Below, piece after piece: positions 16,690 to 23,852 of a DNA stretch of 64,000 bases (position 1 is its first letter; every line of letters starts with the position of its first letter). The stretch is from the NCBI GenBank assembly GCA_020635955.1, contig JACJYW010000003.1, positions 713,975-777,974 on the forward strand, in the 5' to 3' direction. The stretch comes from Crocinitomicaceae bacterium (lineage in GTDB: Bacteria; Bacteroidota; Bacteroidia; Flavobacteriales_D; Crocinitomicaceae). Under the pieces are notes generated by a model. It saw nothing but the letters and a program-made list of their open reading frames with translations, made no database searches and was not told the DNA's origin. The position numbers and the translations under genes were made by a program.

Positions 16690-16739
16690 TTTAGAGCTTA
16701 ATATAATTGGTAGGGTAATCCTGCCGTGGTCACTCTAAA
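16690..16739 (+). ncRNA. nested hairpin structure downstream of the 63-aa gene
   Basis: An outer pair TTTAGAG (16690-16696) / CTCTAAA (16733-16739) encloses an inner 6-bp hairpin GGTAGG-GTAAT-CCTGCC (16709-16725, one G-U pair). It is followed at once by a terminator whose left arm reuses the AAA of the outer stem, so the two structures could be mutually exclusive. This may be the end of a small RNA, an attenuator-like 3' structure or a recombination site. The gap 16561-16870 holds no gene. The inner hairpin resembles a tRNA T-arm in shape but lacks the TTC consensus loop. Confidence 0.3.
16726..16734. repeat. left copy of GTGGTCACT direct repeat
   Basis: The 9-bp GTGGTCACT is repeated at 19854-19862 in the same orientation. 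Both copies are followed within a few bases by A-rich sequence and a strong terminator hairpin. The two copies bracket the Fic gene and its divergent neighbour and could be attachment-site cores. Confidence 0.35.
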
Positions 16740-16776
16740 GGACAATTGGTTAGAAATAGCTGATTGTCCTTTTTTA
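16737..16776 (+). terminator. rho-independent terminator
   Basis: AAAGGACAAT (16737-16746) and ATTGTCCTTT (16763-16772) form a perfect 10-bp stem with a 16-nt loop, and the right arm runs into a T-rich tract. It ends plus-strand transcription coming from the 63-aa gene, or from a small RNA, before the convergent Fic gene. Confidence 0.75.
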
Positions 16777-16870
16777 TTTTCTCCCAAAACCCTCTTTATT
16801 TCTGGGATTAGAGAAAACAATGAATTTACTCGTGTGGTTTGAACTTTGTCCAATTGTTTGTAACAAATTA

Positions 16871-18421
16871 TTATCTCAAATCAGCCACTGGCTTCCCATT
16901 CATTCCTTCTTCCACTAACCAAGCCACAAACTCCGCAAACGGTTTAATATCCTGATCTACACTGGCAGCCTCTAAAGCTTCCATATAGCGATCTCTTTCC
17001 TCTACCGGAATAACCGTCCAGGGATAACCACCCGAAGCTAACATCACGTTCATCAGGAAACGTCCCATTCTTCCATTACCATCCATATAGGGGTGAATAA
17101 ACACAAAAATGAAATGCCCTAAAACGGCTCGTACACCAGCATGTTCTTCTGTTTGTAACAACTCAAAAAGTACCGGCATGGCATCTCTTACCGCTTCTTT
17201 GTTGATTGGCACATGTTTCGACTTTCCTATATACACTTGATTGGTTCGGTATCCTGCTAAATCTGAAGGTTTCAAGATTCCCACATTCACACTTGGAACA
17301 AATAATTCACGGTACCAGTCACCATGTTCCTGGTCAGCGATAGTACCTGCGTTTTCTCCATTCAAAATCTTTTTAATGCTTTCTTTCACAGCATTAAAGG
17401 CCTGCCAATAACCCCTGGCAGCCATGGCGTCTTTTTGTTGTCGGTCGGCTTCATTTTCTTTTGCATCCCAAGCACCTGTTCTTACACGCTCAATTAATTC
17501 AGGAGTTACACGATATTTTTCAATGGATAAGGAATGATAAGCATCCGTAGTATAGATTTCCTCCATCTTTGTAATATATCCATAAATATCCGTTGGAAGC
17601 CCAAGAGGTTTCGGAAAGACAGCAATAACCTCTTTTCGCTTTTCGTGCCACAGTAAGCGAATGCGGTTCACATAAGGAGACTTTTCACGCGCATCCAAAA
17701 CAATTGGCGTTGCTTCTTCAAACGGATCTACTTCTCTAACATCATAGCCAGCAGATTTCATGGTCTTCAGAATCTCATTGGCAATTTTTTCTTGTCCCAA
17801 ATTTCGATAAGCACCTACCAATCTTCCGGCAATGGTCGAATGCCCTCCATCCAACAATATCCCTAATAATTCAGAAGCATCACGAATCAACAATAAGGCT
17901 GTACGAACATCTGTTGGATTGGTACGAAATAAAGAAGGTTGTGAATGAATAATCGCAGAAGGAAGGTTGACCATGCGTACGCCTTCTTTTGTTTCAATCT
18001 CTGCCTTATCCGGTAGCGTTGATTTCATCACAAACAAGGATGTCTTGAACAGCAGTTCAACTGGCATGTTATTCCCTTTGGTTGATCGAATAATAAGCTG
18101 ATGTGGTACAGAGGTGTTACCTGCATGAATAAGCAATGACTGTTCAGCCGAAATGCAATAGTCTTCCCCGTATCGATCTTCCAAATAACGCGAGCAAAAT
18201 CCCCAAAAGGAGGTAAACCAAGAGGTACTATCTCCTTGTTGTTCATCATGGGGAGCAACAATGTACCATCCACGAATCACTTCGCGAATAAATCCATTAG
18301 CAACCAATCTTTCTCTGTGAACACGTGAAAGGTCATCTGCCTTAATGCCCACAATTCCTTTGTCTTGTAGTTCCTTCAGTTTTTCTAATGATTCTGCTAA
18401 TTTCTCTCCGGGCGTTGCCAT
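16871..18421 (-). CDS. Fic-domain protein with AbiEi-like N-terminus (toxin-antitoxin-like fusion)
   Basis: The active-site motif HPYMDGNGRMGR near residues 443-454 is the Fic signature (HxFx(D/E)GNGRxxR), with the catalytic His and both ATP-binding Arg present. The product should therefore transfer AMP or a related group to protein targets. The N-terminus (LKELQDKGIVGIKADDLSRVHRERLVANGFIREVIRGWYIV) is a winged helix that ends like AbiEi antitoxins. A domain continuing through YCISAEQSLLIHAG follows. I saw no clear (S/T)xxxE(G/N) inhibitory helix, so control may come from the DNA-binding part. The length of 516 aa fits known long Fic fusions. Direct repeats lie just upstream. Confidence 0.88.
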   Translation of the reverse strand: MATPGEKLAESLEKLKELQDKGIVGIKADDLSRVHRERLVANGFIREVIRGWYIVAPHDEQQGDSTSWFTSFWGFCSRYLEDRYGEDYCISAEQSLLIHAGNTSVPHQLIIRSTKGNNMPVELLFKTSLFVMKSTLPDKAEIETKEGVRMVNLPSAIIHSQPSLFRTNPTDVRTALLLIRDASELLGILLDGGHSTIAGRLVGAYRNLGQEKIANEILKTMKSAGYDVREVDPFEEATPIVLDAREKSPYVNRIRLLWHEKRKEVIAVFPKPLGLPTDIYGYITKMEEIYTTDAYHSLSIEKYRVTPELIERVRTGAWDAKENEADRQQKDAMAARGYWQAFNAVKESIKKILNGENAGTIADQEHGDWYRELFVPSVNVGILKPSDLAGYRTNQVYIGKSKHVPINKEAVRDAMPVLFELLQTEEHAGVRAVLGHFIFVFIHPYMDGNGRMGRFLMNVMLASGGYPWTVIPVEERDRYMEALEAASVDQDIKPFAEFVAWLVEEGMNGKPVADLR

Positions 18422-18459
18422 GATTTTGTGTTTGTTTTATTATTAAGAGCTGTGCTTAT

Positions 18460-18501
18460 GTTATTATTTAATGATGTTATACAGTTATTATTTAATGATG
18501 T
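18460..18501. promoter_or_regulatory. 18-bp tandem direct repeats upstream of the Fic gene
   Basis: gttattatttaatgatgt occurs at 18460-18477 and again at 18484-18501, an exact 18-bp repeat with a 24-nt period. It begins 39 nt upstream of the Fic start, where a promoter for the minus strand would lie. The N-terminal DNA-binding domain of the Fic protein makes self-regulation at these iterons plausible. Confidence 0.55.
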
Positions 18502-18607
18502 GTGATTATTATTAATTAATGCAATTATACAAATAATAAACTAAAGCACAATGAGATATAGGTGAAATAAATTTAACATCCGGTATAGATGTAGATTACT
18601 TTTACAA

Positions 18608-18661
18608 TTGTTCACGAAATGCTCGTGCTCACGGAACGTGAACAACCTATATTTGTGAACA
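18608..18661 (+). promoter_or_regulatory. operator cluster and -7 box for the gene at 18679
   Basis: TTGTTCACG (18608-18616) and CGTGAACAA (18637-18645) are a perfect 9-bp inverted pair. A third half-site TGTGAACA lies at 18654-18661. TATATTTG (18648-18655) fits the Bacteroidota -7 element and overlaps the third half-site. An internal CACGA/TCGTG pair (18613-18617, 18623-18627) adds further symmetry. The gene start follows 17 nt after the last half-site. Confidence 0.5.
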
Positions 18662-18678
18662 TATATATCTAAACGATT

Positions 18679-19779
18679 ATGGCTCAGGAATTAACTCGAA
18701 AGGAACTGTATAATCTAGTATGGTCAAAACCATTAACACAGCTAGCAAAAGACTTTGGTTTATCCGATAATGGCTTGCGTAAAATTTGCAAGAAATATGA
18801 TATCCCTTTACCCAAAATGGGACATTGGCAGAAAGTACAGTACGGTAAAAAAGTAGAACAAGAAAAATTGGGACACTTTGACAAATGGACAAATACGAAG
18901 ATTACGATCCGTGAATCAGAAGCGGATGATGAAGAACATTATCTAACCAAAGTAGCCAGAAGAGTTAAAGAGATAGAACAGACTTGCAGTAAATTGTTGC
19001 CGGTTCCGGAATCATTATATAAACCTCATCTATTGGTTAAAGCTGCGAAAGAGAATTTAAGCACAAAGAAAAAAGAAAGAAGCTGGAGAAACCTGCCAGA
19101 GTGTATTCATACAGATTGGGGCATGTTATCCATTAGTGTTCAGAAACATAACGTACAAAGATCACTTAGAATCTTAAATACTTTCATAAAAATGGCTGAA
19201 AGCAGAGGACATGAAGTAATATTGGAAGATCAAAAGACAAAGCTGGTTGTAGATGGAGAAAAGTTTCCGATTCGTTTTCGGGAAAAGCACACAAGACAAA
19301 TAATACCAGATGACCGCTGGTCGAGTTCGGAATTGGTGCCAAATGACATCTTATCTATAAAGTATGATGATTTGTATGACAAAGAATGGACGGACAAAGG
19401 AACATTACTTGAGGAACAATTACCTAGAATACTGGCGTTTTTTGAAATTAGATCAGTACAAGAGAAAGAACAAAGAGAACGTTGGAGAATTGCTCAAATA
19501 GAAGCAGATAGAAAACGTGAAATTGAACGTAAACTTCAGGCACAGCGAGAATGGGAAGTAAAAAAGCAAGATTTCCTCATTATTCAATCTGATAAATGGT
19601 ACAAAGCCGAAAGCCTAAGACAGTTTATTACAAAAATCGAAGAAACTAAGGATAACTCTTCAAAAGTCAATGAATGGTTAAAATGGGCCAAACTTCAATT
19701 GGAAGAACTTGATCCATTATCAAATGGTGTCGAATCATTCATCAGTCAATTTGATCTTCCTGAACATTTGAAAGAATAG
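18679..19779 (+). CDS. island-associated HTH protein of the 'LTRKELYNLVW' family, function unknown
   Basis: The N-terminus LTRKELYNLVWSKPLTQLAKDFGLSDNGLRKICKKYDIPLPKMGHW is a helix-turn-helix followed by a conserved P-x-x-G-x-W turn. This pattern marks a family of about 350-400 aa that recurs on bacterial genomic islands. The middle is mixed alpha/beta. The C-terminal third is a long charged coiled coil (EQRERWRIAQIEADRKREIERKLQAQREWEVKKQ) plus a helical end. No catalytic motif was seen. It is transcribed away from the Fic gene, and both are bracketed by the same 9-bp direct repeat. A strong terminator lies 90 nt downstream. Confidence 0.75.
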   Translation: MAQELTRKELYNLVWSKPLTQLAKDFGLSDNGLRKICKKYDIPLPKMGHWQKVQYGKKVEQEKLGHFDKWTNTKITIRESEADDEEHYLTKVARRVKEIEQTCSKLLPVPESLYKPHLLVKAAKENLSTKKKERSWRNLPECIHTDWGMLSISVQKHNVQRSLRILNTFIKMAESRGHEVILEDQKTKLVVDGEKFPIRFREKHTRQIIPDDRWSSSELVPNDILSIKYDDLYDKEWTDKGTLLEEQLPRILAFFEIRSVQEKEQRERWRIAQIEADRKREIERKLQAQREWEVKKQDFLIIQSDKWYKAESLRQFITKIEETKDNSSKVNEWLKWAKLQLEELDPLSNGVESFISQFDLPEHLKE

Positions 19780-19853
19780 CATCACCTACCACATCAATTA
19801 GATTTGCTAATCGCTCCAGATCATCTGCTAAATTGTTCGAACCAGCCCCGATT

Positions 19854-19862
19854 GTGGTCACT
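19854..19862. repeat. right copy of GTGGTCACT direct repeat
   Basis: This is the same-orientation copy of the 9-bp repeat at 16726-16734. It lies in the non-coding gap 19780-20172, between the HTH gene and a terminator. The gap otherwise holds two terminator hairpins and no gene. Confidence 0.35.
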
Positions 19863-19867
19863 AAAAA

Positions 19868-19907
19868 ACAAAAACTCCTTCAGCATTGCTGAGGGAGTTT
19901 TTGTTTG
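19868..19907. terminator. strong bidirectional terminator palindrome
   Basis: A near-perfect palindrome centred at 19886 has arms running from ACAAAAACTCC to GGAGTTTTTGT with one G-T pair, about 18 bp per arm. The A-tract on one side and T-tract on the other let it work in both directions. It ends the gene at 18679-19779. Confidence 0.8.
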
Positions 19908-20125
19908 TATATGGGTGAGCCAAACAAGTTTGAGCGTAGACATGGACATACAAAAACAGCAAATTAAAAATTTGATGAGTTTTGCTTTCGGAATTCGGAA
20001 TACAAAGGAGCATTTCAGTAATCCTCACCCTAAACCTATTTTCTTCAACTATTCGATCTTTCCAGATCGGTCTCAGTCTTCGTACCGATATCACGGAACT
20101 CTTCCTGTTTTGGGCACAAAGAAAT

Positions 20126-20158
20126 AAAAGTCCCCAAGCTATGTTTAGCGACTTTTTT
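20126..20158. terminator. terminator between convergent genes
   Basis: AAAAGTC (20126-20132) pairs with GACTTTT (20150-20156), and an inner GCTA/TAGC hairpin sits inside with a small bulge. T-rich sequence follows on the plus strand, and on the minus strand the hairpin lies 15 nt past the serine hydrolase stop. Confidence 0.5.
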
Positions 20159-20172
20159 ATTGTATCAATATT

Positions 20173-21195
20173 TTATTTCTTAAGTATTTTGACAATTTGC
20201 TTATACACCTTCTCGAATTTATACCACCTATTGCCTCCACTTCTGCTAACGAACAACACTACAGATGCATTAAGATCTTTATGATAACGAGCAATGCTTT
20301 GGTAGCCGGGAAGTAATCCTGTATGTTCGTACTCGTATAATGAACTGTAGATCTCCTGCTCACTGTTGTTCAATAATGTTCCCTCATTCAATGCTGAAAG
20401 AAAAATGGCTACATCTTCTGCTGTGGCTATCATTGATCCTCCCGGAGCAAAATGGCTAACCGTTTTCAGATCGACATCATAATCTTTATAGCAACCACTC
20501 ATCAAATCATTGATATCCACTTCATCCAGTAAACTATAAGTGTGATATAATCCATTAGGAAATAAAATTTCTTCACGGATGTATTTGTGATGGCTGTATC
20601 CCAATTCTTTATCCAAAATTATTCCGATCAACAAATAGTTGGTATTTGAATATTTATAGCGATTATCAGGCTTGAATTCTGCAGATTGGTCCATTGCCAT
20701 TTCAAGTGTTTGATAATTGTCTTGAATAGGATCACCCCATGGATAATCAGGATGATCAATAAAATCAGGAACCCCACTTCGGTGTTGTATTAACATCCTC
20801 AATGTTATCTCATGTGAATGCTCAATTCTGTTCGCAACATCCGGCAAATACTCGGCTAACGTTCTGTCCTGATCCAACGTTCCGTTACTGATCAATTTCG
20901 CGCATGATACCGCGATATACAATTTGCTAATACTGGCAATCTTGAACAGATCATTTGAACTGGCCGGAAACAAATTGTTTTTGTCCTTGTAGCCGGCAGC
21001 ATAAGTCTCTGTTTTATCTTCCCATTTTACGCAAAGAATGGCTCCATCAAAGTCACTTTCTACTGCTTTGTCTAATTCATTTTGGATCGATTCCTCTGGC
21101 GCAATCTGCTCTTTGTTGCATCCAACAACAGTAGTAAGAATCACAAATAGAATAGCCGTATGCAATAAGCTAACTTTATTTAAAATATTTCTCAT
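20173..21195 (-). CDS. serine hydrolase of the beta-lactamase/class C penicillin-binding family, lipoprotein
   Basis: The ATG at 21195 was chosen because it gives a standard lipoprotein signal ending in VVGC. Starts further upstream add a charged extension. The catalytic motifs are SISK (Ser nucleophile and Lys within ASISKLY), YSN (YKYSNTNY) and HTG (EHTGLLPGY, in the KTG position), as in class C-like serine hydrolases. At about 340 aa it is full length. It is probably anchored facing the periplasm. Substrates of this family include peptidoglycan peptides, esters and amides; the substrate here is unknown. It is the last gene of a minus-strand run. Confidence 0.88.
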   Translation of the reverse strand: MRNILNKVSLLHTAILFVILTTVVGCNKEQIAPEESIQNELDKAVESDFDGAILCVKWEDKTETYAAGYKDKNNLFPASSNDLFKIASISKLYIAVSCAKLISNGTLDQDRTLAEYLPDVANRIEHSHEITLRMLIQHRSGVPDFIDHPDYPWGDPIQDNYQTLEMAMDQSAEFKPDNRYKYSNTNYLLIGIILDKELGYSHHKYIREEILFPNGLYHTYSLLDEVDINDLMSGCYKDYDVDLKTVSHFAPGGSMIATAEDVAIFLSALNEGTLLNNSEQEIYSSLYEYEHTGLLPGYQSIARYHKDLNASVVLFVSRSGGNRWYKFEKVYKQIVKILKK

Positions 21196-21266
21196 GTTCT
21201 TGTTTTTAATCATTGTTAAACCGGCCGGCATTACACCGACCGATTCTCTAACAAAAGCGAATATTA

Positions 21267-21425
21267 CTATTCACAATTTGAGTCACAGTTGAACTCAAAA
21301 TTCTCACAGCTGTTAGGGCTTGTTCTTTCATCATCACAGTTAACTTTCATGTTTTCCAACATAGTTGCGCATGACGACATCCCAACAAACACAATTCCTA
21401 ACAACATAACTCTTACCTTTTTCAT
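21267..21425 (-). CDS. small Cys-rich lipoprotein (52 aa)
   Basis: From the ATG at 21425 the frame reads MKKVRVMLLGIVFVGMSSCA, a full lipoprotein signal with lipobox MSSC. The mature part of 34 residues is short and acidic, with four further Cys (VNC, NSC, FNC, SNC) and ending DSNCE. The gene fills the gap between the DUF4386 and serine hydrolase genes on the same strand. No family was recognised. Confidence 0.6.
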   Translation of the reverse strand: MKKVRVMLLGIVFVGMSSCATMLENMKVNCDDERTSPNSCENFEFNCDSNCE

Positions 21426-21456
21426 ACTTCTTTTTTTTAATTAAACATTAGAACTA

Positions 21457-22152
21457 CTATGCAGTAATACATAGCTTAGATTGACTATTTGAACTTCTTC
21501 CAGCTTTAACCAATAGCCATCCTGTTAATGATAGTTCACCAATCAATCCGGGTAAAACAACCACCATAGTTGACAATTCAGAAATCTCAGCATATCCTGA
21601 ATAAGTAAATTGAAGGATGGAATCAATGACATATCCAACACCAGCAATAAATAGTAAAGCTGGCACAGCTTTATGCACTTGATTGGACAGCTTCAACAGC
21701 TTTGACAAGAGGGTGAGGTGTATTCCAAAGAATACCAAACCAACCAACCAGATATTATTGAATTGCTCTAAAGCCTCCATCACCTGAAGCGAAGCAAATT
21801 GAGATGGATTTGGTGTCACTACCAGTTCCAACACATCTACCAATTGAATCAAGGCTACTGCAAAGAACATTGCGTTGATCAATCTCAGCACAGCAGTAAT
21901 TTTTGACAACTTTTCATCCGTTTGCCTGAACAGTACATAAAGCACCCATGTTAAAACGAGATCAAAAACCACCATGGCAACAAAAGCAACAATGGCCCAG
22001 ATCAGCATTGATGAATTGAATGCAAAGTTTTGAAATGTTGCGGATGCATCTCCCGCTACTTTATATTCTTCTAAGACATAAAAATTGGCAAAAATACCGG
22101 TGAAAAAGATCACCAAATAGCCTAGCCCACCTGTTAATGCTATTCTTCTCAT
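21457..22152 (-). CDS. DUF4386 integral membrane protein
   Basis: The 231-aa protein has about six hydrophobic helices. It shows the DUF4386 start (ALTGGLGYLVIFFTGIFANF) and end (LSTMVVVLPGLIGELSLTGWLLVKA), and the middle motif LWLV/IWLVGLVFFGIHLTLL. The function of the family is unknown. It lies 14 nt downstream of a small secreted-protein gene on the same strand. Confidence 0.85.
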   Translation of the reverse strand: MRRIALTGGLGYLVIFFTGIFANFYVLEEYKVAGDASATFQNFAFNSSMLIWAIVAFVAMVVFDLVLTWVLYVLFRQTDEKLSKITAVLRLINAMFFAVALIQLVDVLELVVTPNPSQFASLQVMEALEQFNNIWLVGLVFFGIHLTLLSKLLKLSNQVHKAVPALLFIAGVGYVIDSILQFTYSGYAEISELSTMVVVLPGLIGELSLTGWLLVKAGRSSNSQSKLCITA

Positions 22153-22165
22153 TATCTATTATTTT

Positions 22166-22480
22166 TTAGCGTTTAGTAAATATGAACTTGTAATTGTAGA
22201 TGTCCCCTTCAGTGTATACCTTCTCCATATTCAGGTTGACCAACTCATTTGTTATCATATTAATCAACTGCGGATTCGATCCCTGAATTTCCAGGATCTG
22301 AATTTGAAAATCAGTGATGGTGAAACTTACAACTACAAAATTTTCGTGGTATTCATCAAAATCGAACTCTGTTAGATCAGGATGAATTTTCTCTATTATT
22401 TCATTTTTTAGAGAGGGATTAGTACCGGCGAAACTTACGTTCACCAGTACCATTCCTAAAATCAGTATTACCGTTTTCAT
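22166..22480 (-). CDS. small secreted protein of unknown function
   Basis: The ATG at 22480 gives a clean Sec signal peptide (KTVILILGMVLVNVSFAG). The upstream in-frame start at 22504 adds eight polar residues and is less likely. The mature part of about 85 residues is an alpha/beta protein (FDFDEYHENFVVVSFTITDF; IYNYKFIFTKR) resembling small TonB-C-like folds. It sits in the same minus-strand run as DUF4386 and the MDR oxidoreductase. Confidence 0.6.
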   Translation of the reverse strand: MKTVILILGMVLVNVSFAGTNPSLKNEIIEKIHPDLTEFDFDEYHENFVVVSFTITDFQIQILEIQGSNPQLINMITNELVNLNMEKVYTEGDIYNYKFIFTKR

Positions 22481-22509
22481 TTCTTTATTTTTAGGGTTAA
22501 ACAATTGTG

Positions 22510-22710
22510 CTATTCTGTTCTTTTTTTCAATTGGTCACATAGAAATTTCATTTGAAGGAAAAATCCAACTAGTAGTGTTCCTACGATCTTATAAGACATT
22601 TCCGTTTCTTCTCCCAGAAACCAGACCGTCAATACGATCAATGTGATCCAGTTTACAGCCAAAAGAATTAAAGTTGTTCTTCCTGATAATTTTGTTTTTA
22701 AAGCTTTCAT
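22510..22710 (-). CDS. small two-helix membrane protein
   Basis: The 66-aa protein has two hydrophobic helices (LILLAVNWITLIVLTVWFL and IVGTLLVGFFLQMKFLC) and basic ends. No family was recognised. It lies 34 nt downstream of the MDR oxidoreductase gene and 30 nt upstream of the secreted-protein start. Confidence 0.6.
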   Translation of the reverse strand: MKALKTKLSGRTTLILLAVNWITLIVLTVWFLGEETEMSYKIVGTLLVGFFLQMKFLCDQLKKRTE

Positions 22711-22743
22711 TTTTATAGTGTTTAATTGATTTATAATTAGTTA

Positions 22744-23718
22744 TTAGGCCATTTTGACAATTACATTTCCTGCTTTGTGTCCGGCATCTACATACTTGTG
22801 AGCATCCTGGATCTGATCAAGTGAGTACACTTTATCAATCACAGTTTTCAACTTGTTATCGGCCAACATATCAGTGATCTTGATCAGGTCACGCATTCTT
22901 TGGTCTTGCTTGCGCAATCCGGTAGCGGCGAATTTTAGTTTCTTCTTAGAAAATGGATTGACAAACAACATGTGCATCAAAGTTGGAAACTCCATCACCG
23001 GTGTAAGAAATACTCCTTTATCATTCAAGTTTCTCTTTGCTTTTCTGAATGATAATTTTCCCACCGTATCGAAGATCACGTCAAATTGTAATGAACTCTT
23101 CTCCAGGTCATTTTTAGTATAGTCAAACACGCGATCTGCTCCCAGTTCCTTTACTAAAGAAGCATTCTTTCCACTGCAAACTGCGGTTACTTCTGCTCCA
23201 AATTCCTTAGCTAACTGAATAGCCGCAGTACCAATACTTCCTGATGCTCCGTTGATCAATACCTTGTCTACGGGATTAATCGTCACTTGCTCCGTTAAAA
23301 ATGCAATTGCCGTGCTACCTCCGTCAACAATTCCTGTTGCTTCTTCCGGGCTAACATTCTCTGGCTGATGCACGATCATCTCACTCTCTGCCATACAGAT
23401 ATACTCTGCATAGGCACCACATTTAAGATCTGTTGCAGCTATTACCTTTTCTCCAACTTGAAATTGGGTTACATCTGATCCAATTGCTTCAATGATCCCT
23501 GCCAGATCAGTTCCAGGAGTCTTTACTTTAGGTTTAGATATCCCTGTAAATAGTCTTCCAAAATATGGAGTACCTGTTCGCATCATAGTGCTTGCTCTTG
23601 TTACAGCTGATGCTTCGATCTTAATTAATACTTCATTTGATTTTGGAGTTGGTTTCTCAATGTTTTTTACTTCAAGTACCTCTGGTCCTCCGTAAGCATT
23701 TACAATAATTGATTTCAT
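22744..23718 (-). CDS. zinc-independent MDR oxidoreductase (quinone reductase/NAD(P)-dependent alcohol dehydrogenase type)
   Basis: The ATG at 23718 (MKSIIVNAYGGPEVLEV) is the classic start of this family. A GroES-like domain comes first (GTDLAGIIEAIGSDVTQFQVGEKVIA). A Rossmann domain with GASGSIGTAAIQLAKEFGAEVTAV near residues 148-171 binds NAD(P)H. The structural-zinc Cys cluster is absent. It would reduce quinones or enones. The gene lies 135 nt downstream of an AraC-type regulator on the same strand, with a strong palindrome in between. Confidence 0.9.
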   Translation of the reverse strand: MKSIIVNAYGGPEVLEVKNIEKPTPKSNEVLIKIEASAVTRASTMMRTGTPYFGRLFTGISKPKVKTPGTDLAGIIEAIGSDVTQFQVGEKVIAATDLKCGAYAEYICMAESEMIVHQPENVSPEEATGIVDGGSTAIAFLTEQVTINPVDKVLINGASGSIGTAAIQLAKEFGAEVTAVCSGKNASLVKELGADRVFDYTKNDLEKSSLQFDVIFDTVGKLSFRKAKRNLNDKGVFLTPVMEFPTLMHMLFVNPFSKKKLKFAATGLRKQDQRMRDLIKITDMLADNKLKTVIDKVYSLDQIQDAHKYVDAGHKAGNVIVKMA

Positions 23719-23797
23719 AATATTCGTTTTTGTTATTTGATTTGAAGACAAATCTAGGGCAGCCAAATCGCTAAAACGTTCGGAATCAAAAGCATGA

Positions 23798-23821
23798 GGT
23801 TCCGAATTATAATTCAGAACC
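23798..23821. promoter_or_regulatory. 24-bp palindrome upstream of the MDR oxidoreductase gene
   Basis: GGTTCcGAATT (23798-23808) and AATTCaGAACC (23811-23821) form 11-bp arms with one mismatch and an AT centre. It sits 80 nt upstream of the MDR start and 32 nt past the stop of the AraC-type gene. It lacks a minus-strand T-tract, so an operator is more likely than a terminator. Confidence 0.5.
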
Positions 23822-23852
23822 CTTTTAAAGAATTTTGGAACAAAAAAGAAGG

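Noticed and set aside
16701..16735. Possible tRNA 3' end (T-arm-like hairpin GGTAGG-GTAAT-CCTGCC)
   Set aside because: The loop lacks the TTC consensus, no acceptor 5' strand, D-arm or anticodon arm can be found upstream, and no CCA or matching stem is present.
19804..20284. Overlapping open frames of 77-107 aa in the gap after the HTH gene
   Set aside because: They span terminator palindromes, show no family features and overlap one another on both strands.
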